Shown piece after piece: positions 1 to 20,463 of a DNA stretch of 64,000 nt. This DNA comes from Silurus meridionalis. Taxonomy: Eukaryota > Chordata > Actinopteri > Siluriformes > Siluridae. The stretch lies in assembly GCF_014805685.1 (NCBI RefSeq), contig NC_060884.1, positions 19,035,356 to 19,099,355 on the forward strand. The letters are read 5' to 3'. A program made the position numbers and the translations under genes. The notes below the pieces were generated by a model. The model worked only from the letters and a program-made list of their open reading frames with translations, made no database searches and was not told the DNA's origin. The stretch's first letter is position 1. Every line of letters begins with the position of its first letter.

Positions 1-3
1 CTA

Positions 4-563
4 CAGTGGCCGAGAAGTGCAAAACACATTAACAAATCCAAAATTTTAAAAAACAAAATAACAAATGCAAAAAAAAATTTACAAATCCAAAAAAAAAAAC
101 AAATTCGAAAACACAACAACAATTCAGACAATCCGGAAAAGGTGGGTATAGTTTGTGAATGGAACACTTACCGATCGTTGGACGAGACACCTGTCATTCA
201 AGATATACAATTTTCATTACAATACACAGAACAGGTGCATGAAAATACAAATATACAGAGAACTTTACACATGTACAAGAAACAAAGTTATAAGATTTCT
301 TAACTGTATATCTTGAATGACAGGTGTCTCCTCCAATGATCGGTAAGTGTTCCATTCACAAACGATACCCACCTTTTCCGGTTTGTCTGAATTGTCGTTG
401 TGTTTCCGCATTTGGTAATGTGCTTTTGAATTTCTTATTTAGTTTTTGGATTTGTTCATTTGTTTTTGCATTTGTTATTTTGTTTTTTAATTTGTTTTTT
501 TGTTTTTGCATTTGTTATTTTGTTTTCGGATTTGTTAACGTGTTTTGCACTTCTCAGCCACTG
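4..563. mobile_element. Foldback (long inverted repeat) element
   Basis: The left arm begins CAGTGGCCGAGAAGTGCAAA and the right arm ends as its complement (TTTGCACTTCTCAGCCACTG). The arms are about 207 and 260 nt with a spacer of about 90 nt. The right arm is longer because a TTTTGCATTTGTTATTTTG-type unit is repeated. There is no coding capacity, and the open frames here are low-complexity. It is a non-autonomous DNA element of unknown family; target duplications cannot be checked because only three bases precede it. Confidence 0.85.
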
Positions 564-1006
564 TTTTTTTTTTTTTTTTTTTCACTGTTTCTCTTTTGCA
601 CACCTTTGCACTGCATACCTCTTTGCATACACAACATTTATGTATTATGTTTAGAGAAATGCTAATATTTCTCCTGTTGCAGTCTCAAGGCTATGACCTT
701 AAGCTTTCTTATATGCAATATTATTCATACTTGCGGGTAAAACAAGTGTATTCGTAAGTCCATTTGAAATTCATGGTAAACAAGATCCGCAAACACACTT
801 CCCTGAAGGTTCATTACAGTCATGCTCTGTTGGGCAATGCTGATCTGGAGATGAGTGACATTCATCAGTGACTATCTAGTTCATGGCATAAGGGAATGTG
901 ACAGATTTAGTGAAGGAAGGGAAAGAAACTGCAATGTGCACTGAACTGTGCTCTTTTCATTATCCGGCTACCAATCAATAATAGCTGCATCTCTTGCCAA
1001 CAGAAC

Positions 1007-1062
<56 letters not shown>

Positions 1063-1919
1063 CATTACCTTAGAGAGTAGGGGGGGAATTTGGCTGAGAC
1101 TGTGGGTAAAGCGGTTAATTCTTACAGCTCCCATTCTCACAATCTTGAATTTATTTTCCACAATGGTTAAAGAACTAACAGGGTCAATATGCTGTTAATA
1201 ATGATCTGCTGCTTCAAACAGTCATTCCTTCATTTATTTTCAGTTACTGCTCAGACACAGATTTATGTCAAATCTGGAGCAGATCGACCAGAGCAAAGCG
1301 GGAATGCACCCTGGATAGGATGTAATTTAATGGCAGGGCAAATAAAAATATGTTGTTATCCTCAAACCTTGATCCAGATATGCATACATGTGTTAAGGTG
1401 TCCAGAACCAAAACACCAGAGCCCAGACTACAAACAGTGAAATCTACTCATATTGCTTGTATATCATTGACCATTATTCTACAGTTGTTAACCTGCAATG
1501 GTCTAGTGATGACCTTATCTTAATAATGATACTTTAGCTTTCTAAACATGGCAGCTAATAAAATTAGACTTGGTTATGTATTTGGGCAAGAGTTTTGTAG
1601 GTAGGTGCATGTAGGTTCATGTACTTTATAAATTCAGTTCAGTGTGTACGCTTGTGTTTATTGGACTGTGCTGGTTAATAAAGAAACAATGCTGTCTAAA
1701 GGCCCAATCTTTCTATAAACTATTTTCTATTGTTTAAGTAAAGTACAACATTGTTTAAGTAAAGAACAGCAGAAGTGTTAGGTTTTTTTTAGTTATGGGT
1801 AATTAAAGAGGATTTGAAAAAGGTATTTTTGTATTAGTTGTGTATTACATTTTTATTTGTATGTCTGTTTCTGGCCATTGAGTAATATTATAGAGACACA
1901 GAGAATAAAAAAATGGTAA
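564..1919. other. Non-coding DNA 3' of the transglutaminase gene
   Basis: Contains a poly-T run near 563-582 and a (CA)n array at 1010-1058. No gene, RNA or recognisable transposon was seen in the rest. Confidence 0.5.
1010..1058. repeat. (CA)n microsatellite
   Basis: About 24 uninterrupted CA units. Confidence 0.95.
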
Positions 1920-1925
1920 TTTATT
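1920..1925 (-). terminator. Candidate polyadenylation signal of the transglutaminase gene
   Basis: AATAAA on the minus strand, about 270 nt beyond the TGA at 2197-2199. A second candidate lies near 1852. Neither is confirmed, and the intervening 3' UTR has no other recognisable feature apart from a short (AAAT)n run near 2058-2075. Confidence 0.35.
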
Positions 1926-2196
1926 AGGATTAAATATCAACCAACAACAAAATATAAATGTGACACAAAGCTGAAATAATAGTTTAACTAATGCTGGCAA
2001 TAGATACACTTACATCAGTTCATTATCAGTAAAGTGAAAATAATACATGGCAACAAATAAATAAATAAATAAATATGAAACAATACAATTTCACAGCTGC
2101 ACAATTTCTTGTTAGTTTCGTAATGTATAGTTACAATTCCATTAGATGACCATCTTACAATCGGTGACTCTACTACTTGGTTCTTGATTTTCCCTT

Positions 2197-10357
<8,161 letters not shown>

Positions 10358-10405
10358 TAGTGCTGTTCTTGTTGTTTGACTCTGTTTGTCATAAAGTCAT
10401 CGTTT

Positions 10406-10416
10406 CTTTATATAAC
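10406..10416 (-). promoter_or_regulatory. TATA box of the transglutaminase gene
   Basis: Read on the minus strand, GTTATATAAAG lies about 50 nt upstream of the start codon at 10355-10357. With initiation about 25-30 nt further on, near 10380, the 5' UTR would be only about 20-25 nt. The motif is a good TATA match in the right place. Promoter activity is inferred. Confidence 0.55.
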
Positions 10417-10419
10417 CAG

Positions 10420-11720
10420 CAAAATGCCACTCCTTTCTATGGAAAGAATTTCTTATGCAAATTGCTACATAGTACAGCGAATAGAGTACAGACAAGCAGA
10501 AACGCCCTTTTGATTGCTGAAGTCATGCATTGCGTTTGGCATGCTGCAGTTATCTTTCAGATATCTGATTTTCTTTTTTCAGAACTAATTTCATTCAATA
10601 GCACCTTACAATTCACAAATATCATTAGATATTAATTAATCTCAAGGAGTCCTTGAGGTGATGGTTTAGCTCCCACAAAGCCCTGATCTGAACGAGTCTG
10701 TCTGTGATTACATGAAGAGACAGAAGGTAGTCAGCCTACATCAACAGAAGATCTGTGGTTAGTTCTCTAACATGTTTGATAAAAACCTACCTACCTTGTT
10801 CCTTTGGCAAAGGGTGGTCAAATATACTGAAATCAAATACTGTTTTGATTTGGATTGCTCTTCCCGTCATTTTTTAAGTCAAAAACTACAATCTGGTAAA
10901 TGGTGTTTAATAAAAGGAATTTCATTCAGAAATCTATAATAATCTATATGTACTTAAAAGAAGTAATAAAACAAAGTACATCAACAGAATTTTTAAGCAT
11001 TGTGTGTGTTTTGTTGTTGTTCTTTTACTATAGAACTGGCACTTTATATCATAGTAACCATGGCATTACCTGGTAGTACAGGCTAAGACATGGGTGTACC
11101 TCTTTAGGGAGGTGTGTTTGGTTATGAGCTACAAGAGTTATGACTCAAATGGCACACCTCAGGCTTGTTCTCTACTCCTTTCACTTCTGTTTACGTGACG
11201 TTTTTCACACTCTCACTCTTGGAACATTGCTGACTGGTTACCATGACAACAGTTCAAGACATATCAAAAGGTTGAGGGGTGCACTGCTAAGATCATTACT
11301 CTTTTTTCACACCACTTCATCTTTACAGTAGATTTAGTGTGCACTTCCACAATTTTCTAACTACACTATATGGGCAAAATATACAGTTTATGTATATGGA
11401 CAGCTGCCAATTCTCATATGTGAGTAAACCTACAAAAATATATTTATAAAGGAGAGGAATATAAAGCTGTTTGATGTTTTTAAAGACTAAAAAGTGTGCA
11501 AATAAAAGAAATAGTAATGATAACTGTTATGTGCATGTGTGTCTAAATGTGAGGTGTGTTTATATGTAAGGTATGTTTGTGAGGCGTGTCTACTGTACGT
11601 GTGAATATGCAGACTTTATCAAGTGTGTGTCTCCAGAATGTCTTTGTATACTGTATTAGTAAGATCTTTCTTCACTGGTAGTAAAGGGCAAAAAAACCTG
11701 TTCCAGAATGACAGCCCCAT
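10420..11720. other. Region upstream of the transglutaminase promoter
   Basis: AT-rich intergenic DNA. No gene, RNA or clear transposon end was recognised. Confidence 0.4.
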
Positions 11721-11739
11721 CCTCGTTGAACTGCTGTGC

Positions 11740-12130
11740 CCCAGGGTTTCTCAGTTGTAATCAGAACCTGGACTTAACACTGGACACACACTCATTACTC
11801 ATCTCAGCCCATTTATTTATTATTATTTATACTCTACCGTACTACACTGTTTACATGCTGTTTTTTGCACCTTTGACTCTTATACCGTTTACATGTTGTT
11901 TTTTGCACCTTTGACTGTTTCTTATTACACTATACTGTTACACTATACTGTTTACATGCTGTCTTTTGCACCTCTTGACTGCTGCTGTTTTTTGCACTAC
12001 ACTGTGTCTGTTTATATTCACTCCCGGGGATAGTTTTTACAGTTCTCCTTGTACAGTACTTTATATTCAGAGTATACAGTAGGTTTACTAGTCGGCGCTA
12101 TCTCATGTTTTGTCTTGTCTTGTGTTGTCT
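11740..12130. repeat. Interspersed repeat shared with 50208-50590
   Basis: The stretch containing TACAGTAGGTTTACTAGTCG and GCGCTATCTCATGTTTTGTC recurs, in the opposite orientation, at 50443-50490. It also contains a threefold internal repeat of GTTTACATGCTGTTTTTTGC-like units. Non-coding, probably SINE- or MITE-like. Confidence 0.55.
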
Positions 12131-12131
12131 T

Positions 12132-12600
12132 CAGAGGTGGGAAGTTACTGTACTTAAGTAGATTTTTTTGGTATCAGTACTTTACTCCACTATTTATTTT
12201 TCAGACAACTTTTTACTTTTACTCATTACATTTTTACACAGATATCTGTAATTTGTACTTCTTACATTTTTAAAACGGGCTCGTTACTTTAGTTTTAATC
12301 CATTGATTTGGTGAAATATATATTTTTTAATTTCACTGCGCGCCGATTTCAGCCGAACAACCGATTTCCTGTTACTGCGCGTCTTTTTCAATCCGCTGGT
12401 GTATAAAGTCCTGACTCTCACTCTTTATGAAGATAAGAATCAGCAGGCAGAAGGCAGTAAGAAGTTTGGGGTTAACGTGGATGAGACAGAGGGAGTCAGT
12501 GATGAGAACATGACTGAGAACAGACACATTCATGATCATCATCTTTTCTCTGCTTGTGTTCTATACGTGGATCTTCAGCCTGGACACATTCATTAGGTAA
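12132..12600. mobile_element. MITE-like repeat
   Basis: Starts TCAGAGGTGGGAAGTTACTG then GTACTTAAGTAGA, a head I associate with an abundant fish hAT-like element. The open frame at 12399-12596 has no recognised domain. The right end is unclear because a (TA)n array follows. Confidence 0.45.
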
Positions 12601-12619
12601 CAACATTTTTTATTAGTTT

Positions 12620-12686
<67 letters not shown>
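12620..12686. repeat. (TA)n array, left half
   Basis: About 33 TA units, interrupted by the element at 12687-13666. Confidence 0.9.
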
Positions 12687-12689
<3 letters not shown>

Positions 12690-13661
12690 TGGCGGCTACT
12701 GGTCTGTCAGAGAGGGGAAGCTCATTTTCGGCCTACATCATAAAATTGTCTATTTATTTAAAAGTAAATTCTGCCCTACGTTCCTTTTCAAGAAAATGGT
12801 CTGTGACCCTGTCGTACCAACTAGGAGTCTTTTCAAGTGACTTGACCAGTGTCCTCTCAATGGCCAGCAGAGCTAGGCTGCTTAAACGGCCTTGGCCCAT
12901 TGTGTTTCGGGTGTAGGACTTGAGTCGCTTTAAACAGGAGAAGCTCCTTTCTACACCTGCAGAATAACGTTATATGAATGAATGAATGAATGAATGAAGG
13001 AATGAATGAATGAATGAACGATCTAAAAAAAATATATTAAACTCTGTAAAACTGAAACAAGGAATGTGGTGTATAATTGTGTGAAATGTATGATGAAAAT
13101 CAAGCAATTTCGCCAAGCAAATATCAAAGAAATAGGTTGCAGCAGTTTTTATTTCGACTGAACTTGAGAAATCCGCGATGGGACTGAGCGCGAATAGCTT
13201 CAGTGATTCCTTATAGTACAGAATCGCTGTCAGTCAAAAGGAGATGCAGTCTTTCGACAGACCCTCCAATCATCACGCAGAAGCTCGGAGTCCGGGCCAG
13301 CCCACTCCCCATTCACTCCCAGAGACGCTGAGCGTCCGTGGGCGGGACATAATCGCAGCGTTTATCCAATGACCGTCTAGTTTCGAAGCGCTGAAAAAAA
13401 CCGTTCAAAGCAGCCCCATTGAAGTCAATGGACGCTGGGCTTCAATAGGAAATGCACTGTGACGCTGCGGGAATGTATGAGAAGGAAATCGAGTCAGCCG
13501 ACCTGCTATATGTAACTGATTCTGAACGAACTCGTCTTTGAGATGAACGTTTTCTAACGCATTTTTAGTCAATAAAATGTTAATACAATAGTACATATTT
13601 GACCATTAATTTTGTGACATTATAAGGAAGCCGAGCTTCCTTGCAGTCTTAAAGAAATCGC

Positions 13662-13666
<5 letters not shown>
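12687..13666. mobile_element. hAT-like non-autonomous element inserted in a (TA)n array
   Basis: The left end CAGTGGCGGCTACTGG and the right end ATCGCCTCTG are imperfect inverted repeats with the CAGTGGCG signature seen in hAT ends. The interior pairs GGGGAAGCTC near the left end with GCCGAGCTTCC near the right. A (GAAT)n run lies at about 12973-13020. Both flanks are (TA)n, so an 8-bp duplication would be invisible. Confidence 0.7.

Positions 13667-13740
<74 letters not shown>
13667..13740. repeat. (TA)n array, right half
   Basis: About 36 TA units, the continuation of the array at 12620-12686. Confidence 0.9.
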
Positions 13741-13744
<4 letters not shown>

Positions 13745-14031
13745 TGATGCTCCATGCCAGAGCCTTTAAACACTTCAGGAGGTCCAATGTCAAAATTCCA
13801 CACGTAGTGGGATTCAATTGGCACTGGTACGTCCCTAGATGGTTCGGGATGTTTGCGAGTTCGGCATCTACTTCTTTAAAGGTCCATAATCTTCATGAGG
13901 TGGGACGTGACTGGAGCTGGCCAAACCTCAGGATGCCCCGGGATGGGGAGAGAAAGAGAAGCAGTGGAGAGAAATTAGCGTAGCTGCTGTTTATGCTGTG
14001 TGTGAATAAGAGTGCGGGCAGTGGAGTGGTG

Positions 14032-14625
14032 TGGTTGCAGGGAGAAGAGGTGGAAAAGTGGTGGATGAGTTCAGGTACCTGGGGTCAACAGTGCAAAGTA
14101 ATGGAGAGTGTGTTAGATAAGTGAAGACAAGAGTGCAGGCAGGGTGGAGTGGGTGGAGAAGAGTGGCAGGAGTGATTGTTGATAGAAGAGTATCTGCAAG
14201 AATGAAAGGGAAAGTTTATAGGACTGTGGTGAGACCTGTAATGTTGTATAGTTTAGAGACAGTGACATTGAGTAAAAGACAGGAGGTGGAGCTGGAGGTA
14301 GCAGAGCTGAAGATGTTGAGGTTTTTGTTGGGAGTGATGAGGATGGACAGGATTAGAAATGTGTTTATTAGAGGGACAGTGCATGTTGGACATTTTGGAG
14401 ACAAGATGAGGGAGGCACGAAGGAGATGGTTTGGACATGTGCAGAGAAGGGACATGGGGTATATCGGTAGGAGAATGCTGAGGATGGCGCCATCAGGAAG
14501 GAGGAGGTTTGTGGATGTTATGAGGGGAAACATGCAGGTAGTTGGTTTTAAAGAGGCAGATTTAGAGGACAGGGGGTATAGAGACAGGAGATCTGCTGTG
14601 GGGACCCCTAATGGGAGAAGCTGGC
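14032..14625 (+). mobile_element. RTE-type LINE fragment, second copy
   Basis: The plus-strand frame 14121-14717 reads RVQAGWSGWRRVAGVIVDRR, RPVMLYSLETVTLSKRQEVE, ELKMLRFLLGVMRMDRIRN and RRWFGHVQRRDMGYIGRRML, the RTE reverse-transcriptase C-terminus. It ends in ACCCCTAATGGGAGAAGCTGG, the same 3' end as the 8408-8995 copy. It is 5'-truncated and slightly longer in frame than that copy. No obvious target duplication was seen. Confidence 0.85.
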
Positions 14626-14629
14626 GTAC

Positions 14630-15960
14630 CAGTGTAGATTTATTCATTACTAGAGACTCAAAGCACGTTTGTACGTTGCTCTGGATAAGTCTGCTAAATG
14701 CCGCAAACAAAACGTAAACCAACTTGGCAGCAGCACTCCCAAACCTCTAGTGACCTCTAGTGGCATAAGCAACAAATGCATAGAAATGTGTGTGATGAAC
14801 AAAACGCAAGACACATTTCACTCTTTTGAGTTGTATTTGCCTAAATCATTAGCGCGTTTGTGCACAAGTTTCATGATAAATAAAAAAAAATCTAAAGGAT
14901 CTTCGGACATTCTTAGATAACTAAACATTTGGGTGCTTTGTTATTTCACTTGTGTGAAAAGCACATGATTGCATTTATGATCAGTTGAAGTTAAGGAATC
15001 AGCTCTTTGTAAACACAATATTTAGAAGTCCTGTGAAATATGCAAACAGATATATAGTATATATATAGTATTGAATGATAGCTGGAAATAACAATCAGTG
15101 AATTGAGGGATGGGGTGGCAGCTAAGCAGTGAAAGAACCACAGAGATTTTCACGACCTTTGCATTTTATTTATCTCTTTCTGCTTTGATTAGTGAAGTAA
15201 GGATATTGCTTGCTTAAAACAAACAAACAACTAACAGCATTTAAAGACAACTGGACAAAAAAGTGTGTTTACTCCATGCTTCAAGATAAAAACAGAAGCC
15301 CAATCTTCAGAGTCTTGCTGCTCCACAAATGTGGTCATGCAAAGCACTACTACAAAACAAAGCCATTTCAAACTGATGTGTCTTTAATCATTAACCATTA
15401 TTTCAAACACCATTTGTGTTAGCTGCTTATCAGTACCTTCTAAATGTAATTAGTTTTTTTTTTAATGTTATGGAATATTCAGAAAATAGGTCATAAACTA
15501 AAAGTAATTATGCATAAGTGATAGGACATGAGTGACATGGACTGACAAAAAAAGTACTGTTTGCAGTCATTGTTGCAAAAGATATTACATGTAGTTCAAA
15601 AAAGGACCTTTGACATTCTCCTAAATTAAAGAAAGACAATTGTTAACTATAACTATAAATAGGTATTTAAAGTACATTATTATAAATTAATAGCAAAGTT
15701 TCAATCTTTTTTTCTTATTCAGTTTGCCAACTGTTGTTCCCTTTTTGAACACAAATGTGCAAAAAGTAAAAAAAAATCAAATGTACATTTTATCATATGT
15801 TCATTTAAAATTACAAACAGGAAATTATATAAAAGTGCAGATATAATGGTTAATATTCCAAAATAAAATGCCATAACCTAGAACAGTCACTGGTGACTGA
15901 CTCATTCAATTAATCAGACCACCATCATTAGCTGTGGTTTAATAAAGATCAATGTTTTAC
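14630..15960. other. Intergenic DNA 3' of pxmp4
   Basis: AT-rich sequence with a repeat-tail-like GTTGCTCTGGATAAGTCTGC at about 14676. No gene was recognised. The pxmp4 polyadenylation site should lie here; an ATTAAA variant near 15940 is very close to the stop and unconvincing. Confidence 0.4.
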
Positions 15961-15964
15961 AAGT

Positions 15965-16646
15965 TTAAACCTGTGGTTTGTTGTATATGAGAAAGTCAGA
16001 GAAGTCATGCCATGTGTTACTGTCGTGGTAGAGGTAGGTCATGGAGGACTGGAGTGAGGGCTGCAGGGTGTGAGGATGGTACTCAAATAGCCATAGGACG
16101 ATGCCCCACACCAGCATGGCAAACAGTGGGAAGGGGTCTCTTTTGGGCTTGGGGATGTAGCCCTTTTCTACAGCCAGCCGACTTAAGGCAAAAAGAATTC
16201 TAGATAGCAGGTACATGTTTATCTAGAAAACAGAAGATAATAGTATCACTGCATCAGATCAGTTTATGAGCCCATACTGATTAAAGTACCAACAAAAACC
16301 TTGTGCATTATACAAACATTTCCAACATTATACAAAAATTTATTTCACATCAGATATGCACACCTATTGATATGTAAAGTACAAAACGTACCTGGCTATT
16401 GATATTGTTATTGTCCCCAAATACCAGCCAACCTCCGAGACAGGCAGCCAAGAATGAATGAGACTGAAGACTCTTTCCCTGAATATACTTCTGAAGAGCC
16501 AACAGTCCTTTATAGGAAAATACAAAGTAGGCTAGGTTCCTTGAGTGTGTATATGTGGCCTGGGCTATTGCTTTTAGCTTGGATTGAAGGCTAGAATGCA
16601 AAAAAAAAAACCAAAGCATACAAAATAAGTAACTGTATGATAAAGT

Positions 16647-16717
<71 letters not shown>

Positions 16718-17848
16718 GCCTGCTTTACCTGCCACTTCGAAAAAGAAATGTCATCACCAGTGCATGCGGAGCCCGGATCTTGGCACCGTACCTGTAATAC
16801 AATTTAAGATAAATGAATAACATACAGACAGTGACAAGTTCTCAGTTGTTTTCTCTATTTTGGAAAAACTCTCAACCTAGTAGTATTAGTATTAACCTAG
16901 CAACATTAGATCACATTAGTACATAAAGCTGCCAAACACATTTGCTTATGTGCCCTTTAACTGGAAGTGGTAGCTCGGTGTTTATGACGTTGAACTTTTG
17001 ATCAGAACATCTTGAGTTTAAATACCAGCAACACCATTAGGCCTTTGTCATAAATTGTCATAAATCTAGTCCTATGTGTAGGTCTGCATCATTTTAAGTT
17101 AGTTTTGTGCTAAATCATGAATTTCTGTGTTGTTTTTATGTGGCCCTGGGGTGAACATTGTTTGTTTTTTTCTTTTCACTGTGTACCGCACCAACTGTTT
17201 ATGTTTAAATTGACAATAAAAGTTTGCATATTTATGATATGCATATCAAACCTCAACCAAGAGCAGATCTATAATTAATATTAGAATAATAAGCTTAGCA
17301 TTGTTTTGCACTGAATGGACCAGTAAAACAGTGCTTACACCCATGGTACATATAGTACATATAACAATGTAAACTTGAATTTAAAAAAAGGAATTAAAAC
17401 CAGACGTGTGTGAGATGTATTGTTATGACAGCAGTCATTTTGAGCACAGTCAGTGATAATGTACTGACACATGCGCAGTGTCTCTTTCAGACTCAAACGA
17501 ATGGGTCAGTTACAGTGACCTGTGTCCCATTTGTCAGTTCAGTGAATTAGCACGGTCGGTGTGCGAGTCACTATATGGGAAGAAAAAAACAGTGGGTTTT
17601 TTATTATTACTAATCGATAGTATGATTTATCTAGACGTACCCAAACAATTTATGAAGCTGTTAAAATGTGTCAGGGAACTTGTGTGCAAGTCATAAATAA
17701 CACAACTGTTCCGAAAAAAAAGAGAACACACTCACACCGCGCCATTTCTGAATCCTTTAAGCACAGCAAGAACTGCTTTGTATTTTTCCTGCTGTAGTAA
17801 AGTGTTGACTGTATATAGCAGGGTTTTCAGAATATCGGACCTTGCCAT
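15965..17848 (-). CDS. pxmp4: Peroxisomal membrane protein 4 (PMP24), complete
   Basis: Multi-pass peroxisomal membrane protein of the Tim17/Tim22/Tim23/Pmp24 family; its exact biochemical role is not well defined. Exons: 17736-17848, 16729-16791, 16392-16590, 15965-16222. Phases agree and the total is 633 nt, 210 aa against about 212 in mammals. Diagnostic stretches: LAVLKGFRNGAV, YGAKIRAPHALVMTFLFR, NLAYFVFSYKGL, NNNINSQ, MYLLSRILFALSRLAVEKG and LQPSLQSSMTYLY, all near-identical to the human protein as I recall it. I chose the ATG at 17846-17848 because MARSDILK aligns with the known N-terminus; the frame stays open for 40 more codons upstream to an ATG at 17966, so a longer form cannot be excluded. 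A (TA)n array ends about 14 nt beyond exon 2's donor. The gene is in the same orientation as the transglutaminase gene, whose promoter lies about 5.5 kb downstream of its stop. Confidence 0.96.
16649..16714. repeat. pxmp4: (TA)n microsatellite in pxmp4 intron 2
   Basis: About 33 TA units, ending about 14 nt from the donor of the exon at 16729-16791. Confidence 0.95.
16965..17060 (+). repeat. tRNA-derived SINE head, degraded
   Basis: GGTAGCTCGGTGTTTATGAC, GTTGAACTTTTGATCAGAA and GAGTTTAAATACCAGCA resemble the A-box/B-box head of SINEs found in catfish and relatives. It lies in pxmp4 intron 1. The body and tail are not clearly preserved. Confidence 0.5.
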
Positions 17849-17969
17849 ATCTAACCATTGGGGATTATTAATGCTGTGGCAATATCTCCCGAGCACCAGC
17901 TGCGCGCCGACCAGAAACATGAGTTTAGTATAAAAGGTTCCGCGTGTATGCAAATAACGCACGAGCATT

Positions 17970-19130
17970 GCTTATGAGCCAGTGTGTAGTTGTGTAGTTG
18001 TAAAAACTAACGTAAATTATATAAATGGCATAAATATATTTATTTGCAACAATTGTCCAAATTGATGAAAAGTTTGTCAACAGAAGAAAAACATTTTGAT
18101 AATTACTTAAACTTTTATTTAAGGACAAAACACGAAACAAACAATACAACAAGCAGAAAAACAATAAGCAGAAAAACAAACAACCAAAAAAAACCCCCAA
18201 TAATCCACAATATTATGTATTTTCATACAGACTACTGTTTACAGACTCTAATAACCTACACATACATTACATCTGTACATGAGATTACATAACACAGCAG
18301 AGCAGGTTGGCACACCAACGCTGGCAAACATCTGACTTGCACTACTCCATCATGGCACCTTAAGCAACACCATCTTTCCATCATTATATGCTACCTTAAG
18401 TTTCTGCATGCTTCTTCTTCTGTAATGCTTTTATAAATAGGCAGTATACATAAGTGTACAGTATGCTCTATACAGTACATAGGGGCGTAGATTACACGGG
18501 GGATGCAGGGGTTATGTCCCACGCACATTTTATAAAAAGTCAATTTGTCCCCCTCACTTTTTTAGTGGAGAGTTGTGTTCACGACATGTTGGGGTTTTAA
18601 TGGAGCAATGTATATAAATGCAGAGTGATTTAAAGAGACAAGATAGTCTATACATGACGTTCACATATCCATGGCAATCAGTCACTTACTTGTCACGTCA
18701 TCATCACACGCCCTAGTACATTCACTTTTTTCTGTGTATTTTCCTTAAACTCTTTTATAGATGGGAAGGAACGTCGCAGAAACACTTTTGGCAGTTTTAA
18801 GTAGCTTTATATATTGAGATAAATGTTAGCTTTAACACTGTGTAAAAAGCTACTACTTTTAAACAAACCAGCCAGGAAGCTTAAAGGAAATGACACTAAA
18901 TTTTTATTTCATCTAATTGTATAATTGATATAGGGTCTTGACATGTTTGTCAGTTGAGTTCAATACATATTTTCTTTTAATAGTTTGTTTGAATTACTTG
19001 TTTTATTCCTGAAACATGGACTTTAGAATAGAACAAAATGAAGTATTATTTGAATGTGCAAGTATCCATTACTGTATGCCATGTACTGTGCATGCACAAA
19101 ATACAATTTGAAATATATAAACAATATACT
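17970..19130. other. Intergenic DNA upstream of pxmp4
   Basis: No gene or clear transposon seen apart from A-rich tracts near 18120-18195. The pxmp4 promoter should lie near 17850-18000; no TATA box was identified. Confidence 0.4.
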
Positions 19131-19135
19131 CCATA

Positions 19136-19285
19136 ATGTCCATTATAAGGATATCTTTGTACTTTATACTCAAAAAGGTACACATTACTACCTTAGTGTA
19201 CCAATGTGTACCTTAATGTACAACTATACATTTTTGGGGTAAATAAGGTACAAAGATGTCCTTTTAAGGGTACTGTCCCAGTGGC
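19136..19285. repeat. Short MITE-like inverted repeat
   Basis: GGATATCTTTGTACTTTATA at the left is mirrored by ATAAGGTACAAAGATGTCC at the right, with GTACACATTACTACC and GTACCAATGTGTACC motifs between. Non-coding. Confidence 0.5.
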
Positions 19286-19439
19286 AAGCTGTTGTCTTTC
19301 TTTATTTCTTTCTTTCTTTTTTATAATCATATATAATCATAAAGCATAAAAAGCAAAAAAATAAATATGATTAAAAATAAAACCTGTCAATTACACAACA
19401 TTTAACTGAGAAAAATAAAAAAAAAACAGGTAACACTGG

Positions 19440-19690
19440 ACATTTCGCCGCTTCTGTCGTGTAGCTTACAAAATAATTTTCATGATTTACACTATCAAAG
19501 GCTTTAGATGCATCAATAAAACACATACAAATTGTGGAATTTTTACTTATATAAAAATCTAAAATTCTCCTTTTGAGCAAAAATACACACATCCAATTTT
19601 AGATTTAAATCCAAACTGGTTATCAGAGGTCAAACAAACTTTTCCAACTTGGATACATAACTGGCCAAGGCTATAGGTGGCTAACTATCC
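19440..19690 (-). mobile_element. LINE reverse-transcriptase relic
   Basis: The minus-strand frame contains MCFIDASKAFDSVNH, the conserved reverse-transcriptase block around the first catalytic aspartate. Upstream pieces NQFGFKSK and ASYVSKLEKF lie in other frames. Heavily decayed; the clade is uncertain. Confidence 0.7.
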
Positions 19691-20159
19691 ATACTATTTC
19701 TTTTCCCAGCTATATCTTTGATAATAGGCACTAATATAACAGATAAGATAGAATCAGGTAAAATGCCATGAACTAAAAACCCAGTAAAACAAATAGCAAG
19801 CAGAGGACAGAGTTTTCTATTCGCAAATTTTAAATGCTCAGCAGAATATCCATACCACATGCATTGTTTTCTTTTAACCTCATAATTGCATTACAAACCT
19901 CTAGTGAAAATCACACATCATCATTATTTTCAATATGACCCACTACAAAGGAGTTATTTTTTTACCACAATTAAAGAGCTCATAGTAATGTTTTTTCCAC
20001 AGCTAAGTTATGTTCCCTGCTCCGCATACCCTATTAATATTTGTTGGCAAAGATGTTTTACAATTATTATAATTTTTTAATTTTTTTCCAAAAAATCTTA
20101 TGAATTATTATTTTGCAGTGAGCCCTCATTGTGTTTCATTCCTCTTACAGCAACTTTGG

Positions 20160-20350
20160 AGCGTTTCTCAGATCAGAAATTTAATTTTCAAAACTACTTG
20201 TTTAACCTCCACATTATTTAGTCAATTGTGCTCATCATAAGAATATTTCTTGTTGCTTTTCATCAAATCACAATTGCTTTGGTACATTCATTTAATCAAT
20301 TTGTCTAATGTTACCTACATTATCAGTTGTTTTTGTAGTATTAAACAAAA
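20160..20350. repeat. Inverted partial copy of the 20463-21343 element
   Basis: TTCTCAGATCAGAAATTTAA, TGTTTAACCTCCACATTATT and CCTACATTATCAGTTGTTT match the reverse complement of 21120-21320. Confidence 0.65.
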
Positions 20351-20463
20351 TATATTATACTGAATAGTCTTAACCATAAAACATCTCAGCATCATCTTAT
20401 TGCATAAGTCATTGAATGCAACAAGTTTAAACCAGTTGTCATTATCTGTCATCTAAAATTTCT

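Noticed and set aside
17849..17968. N-terminal 40-codon extension of pxmp4 from the ATG at 17966
   Set aside because: The known family start aligns with the internal ATG at 17846-17848; the extension has no similarity I recognise.
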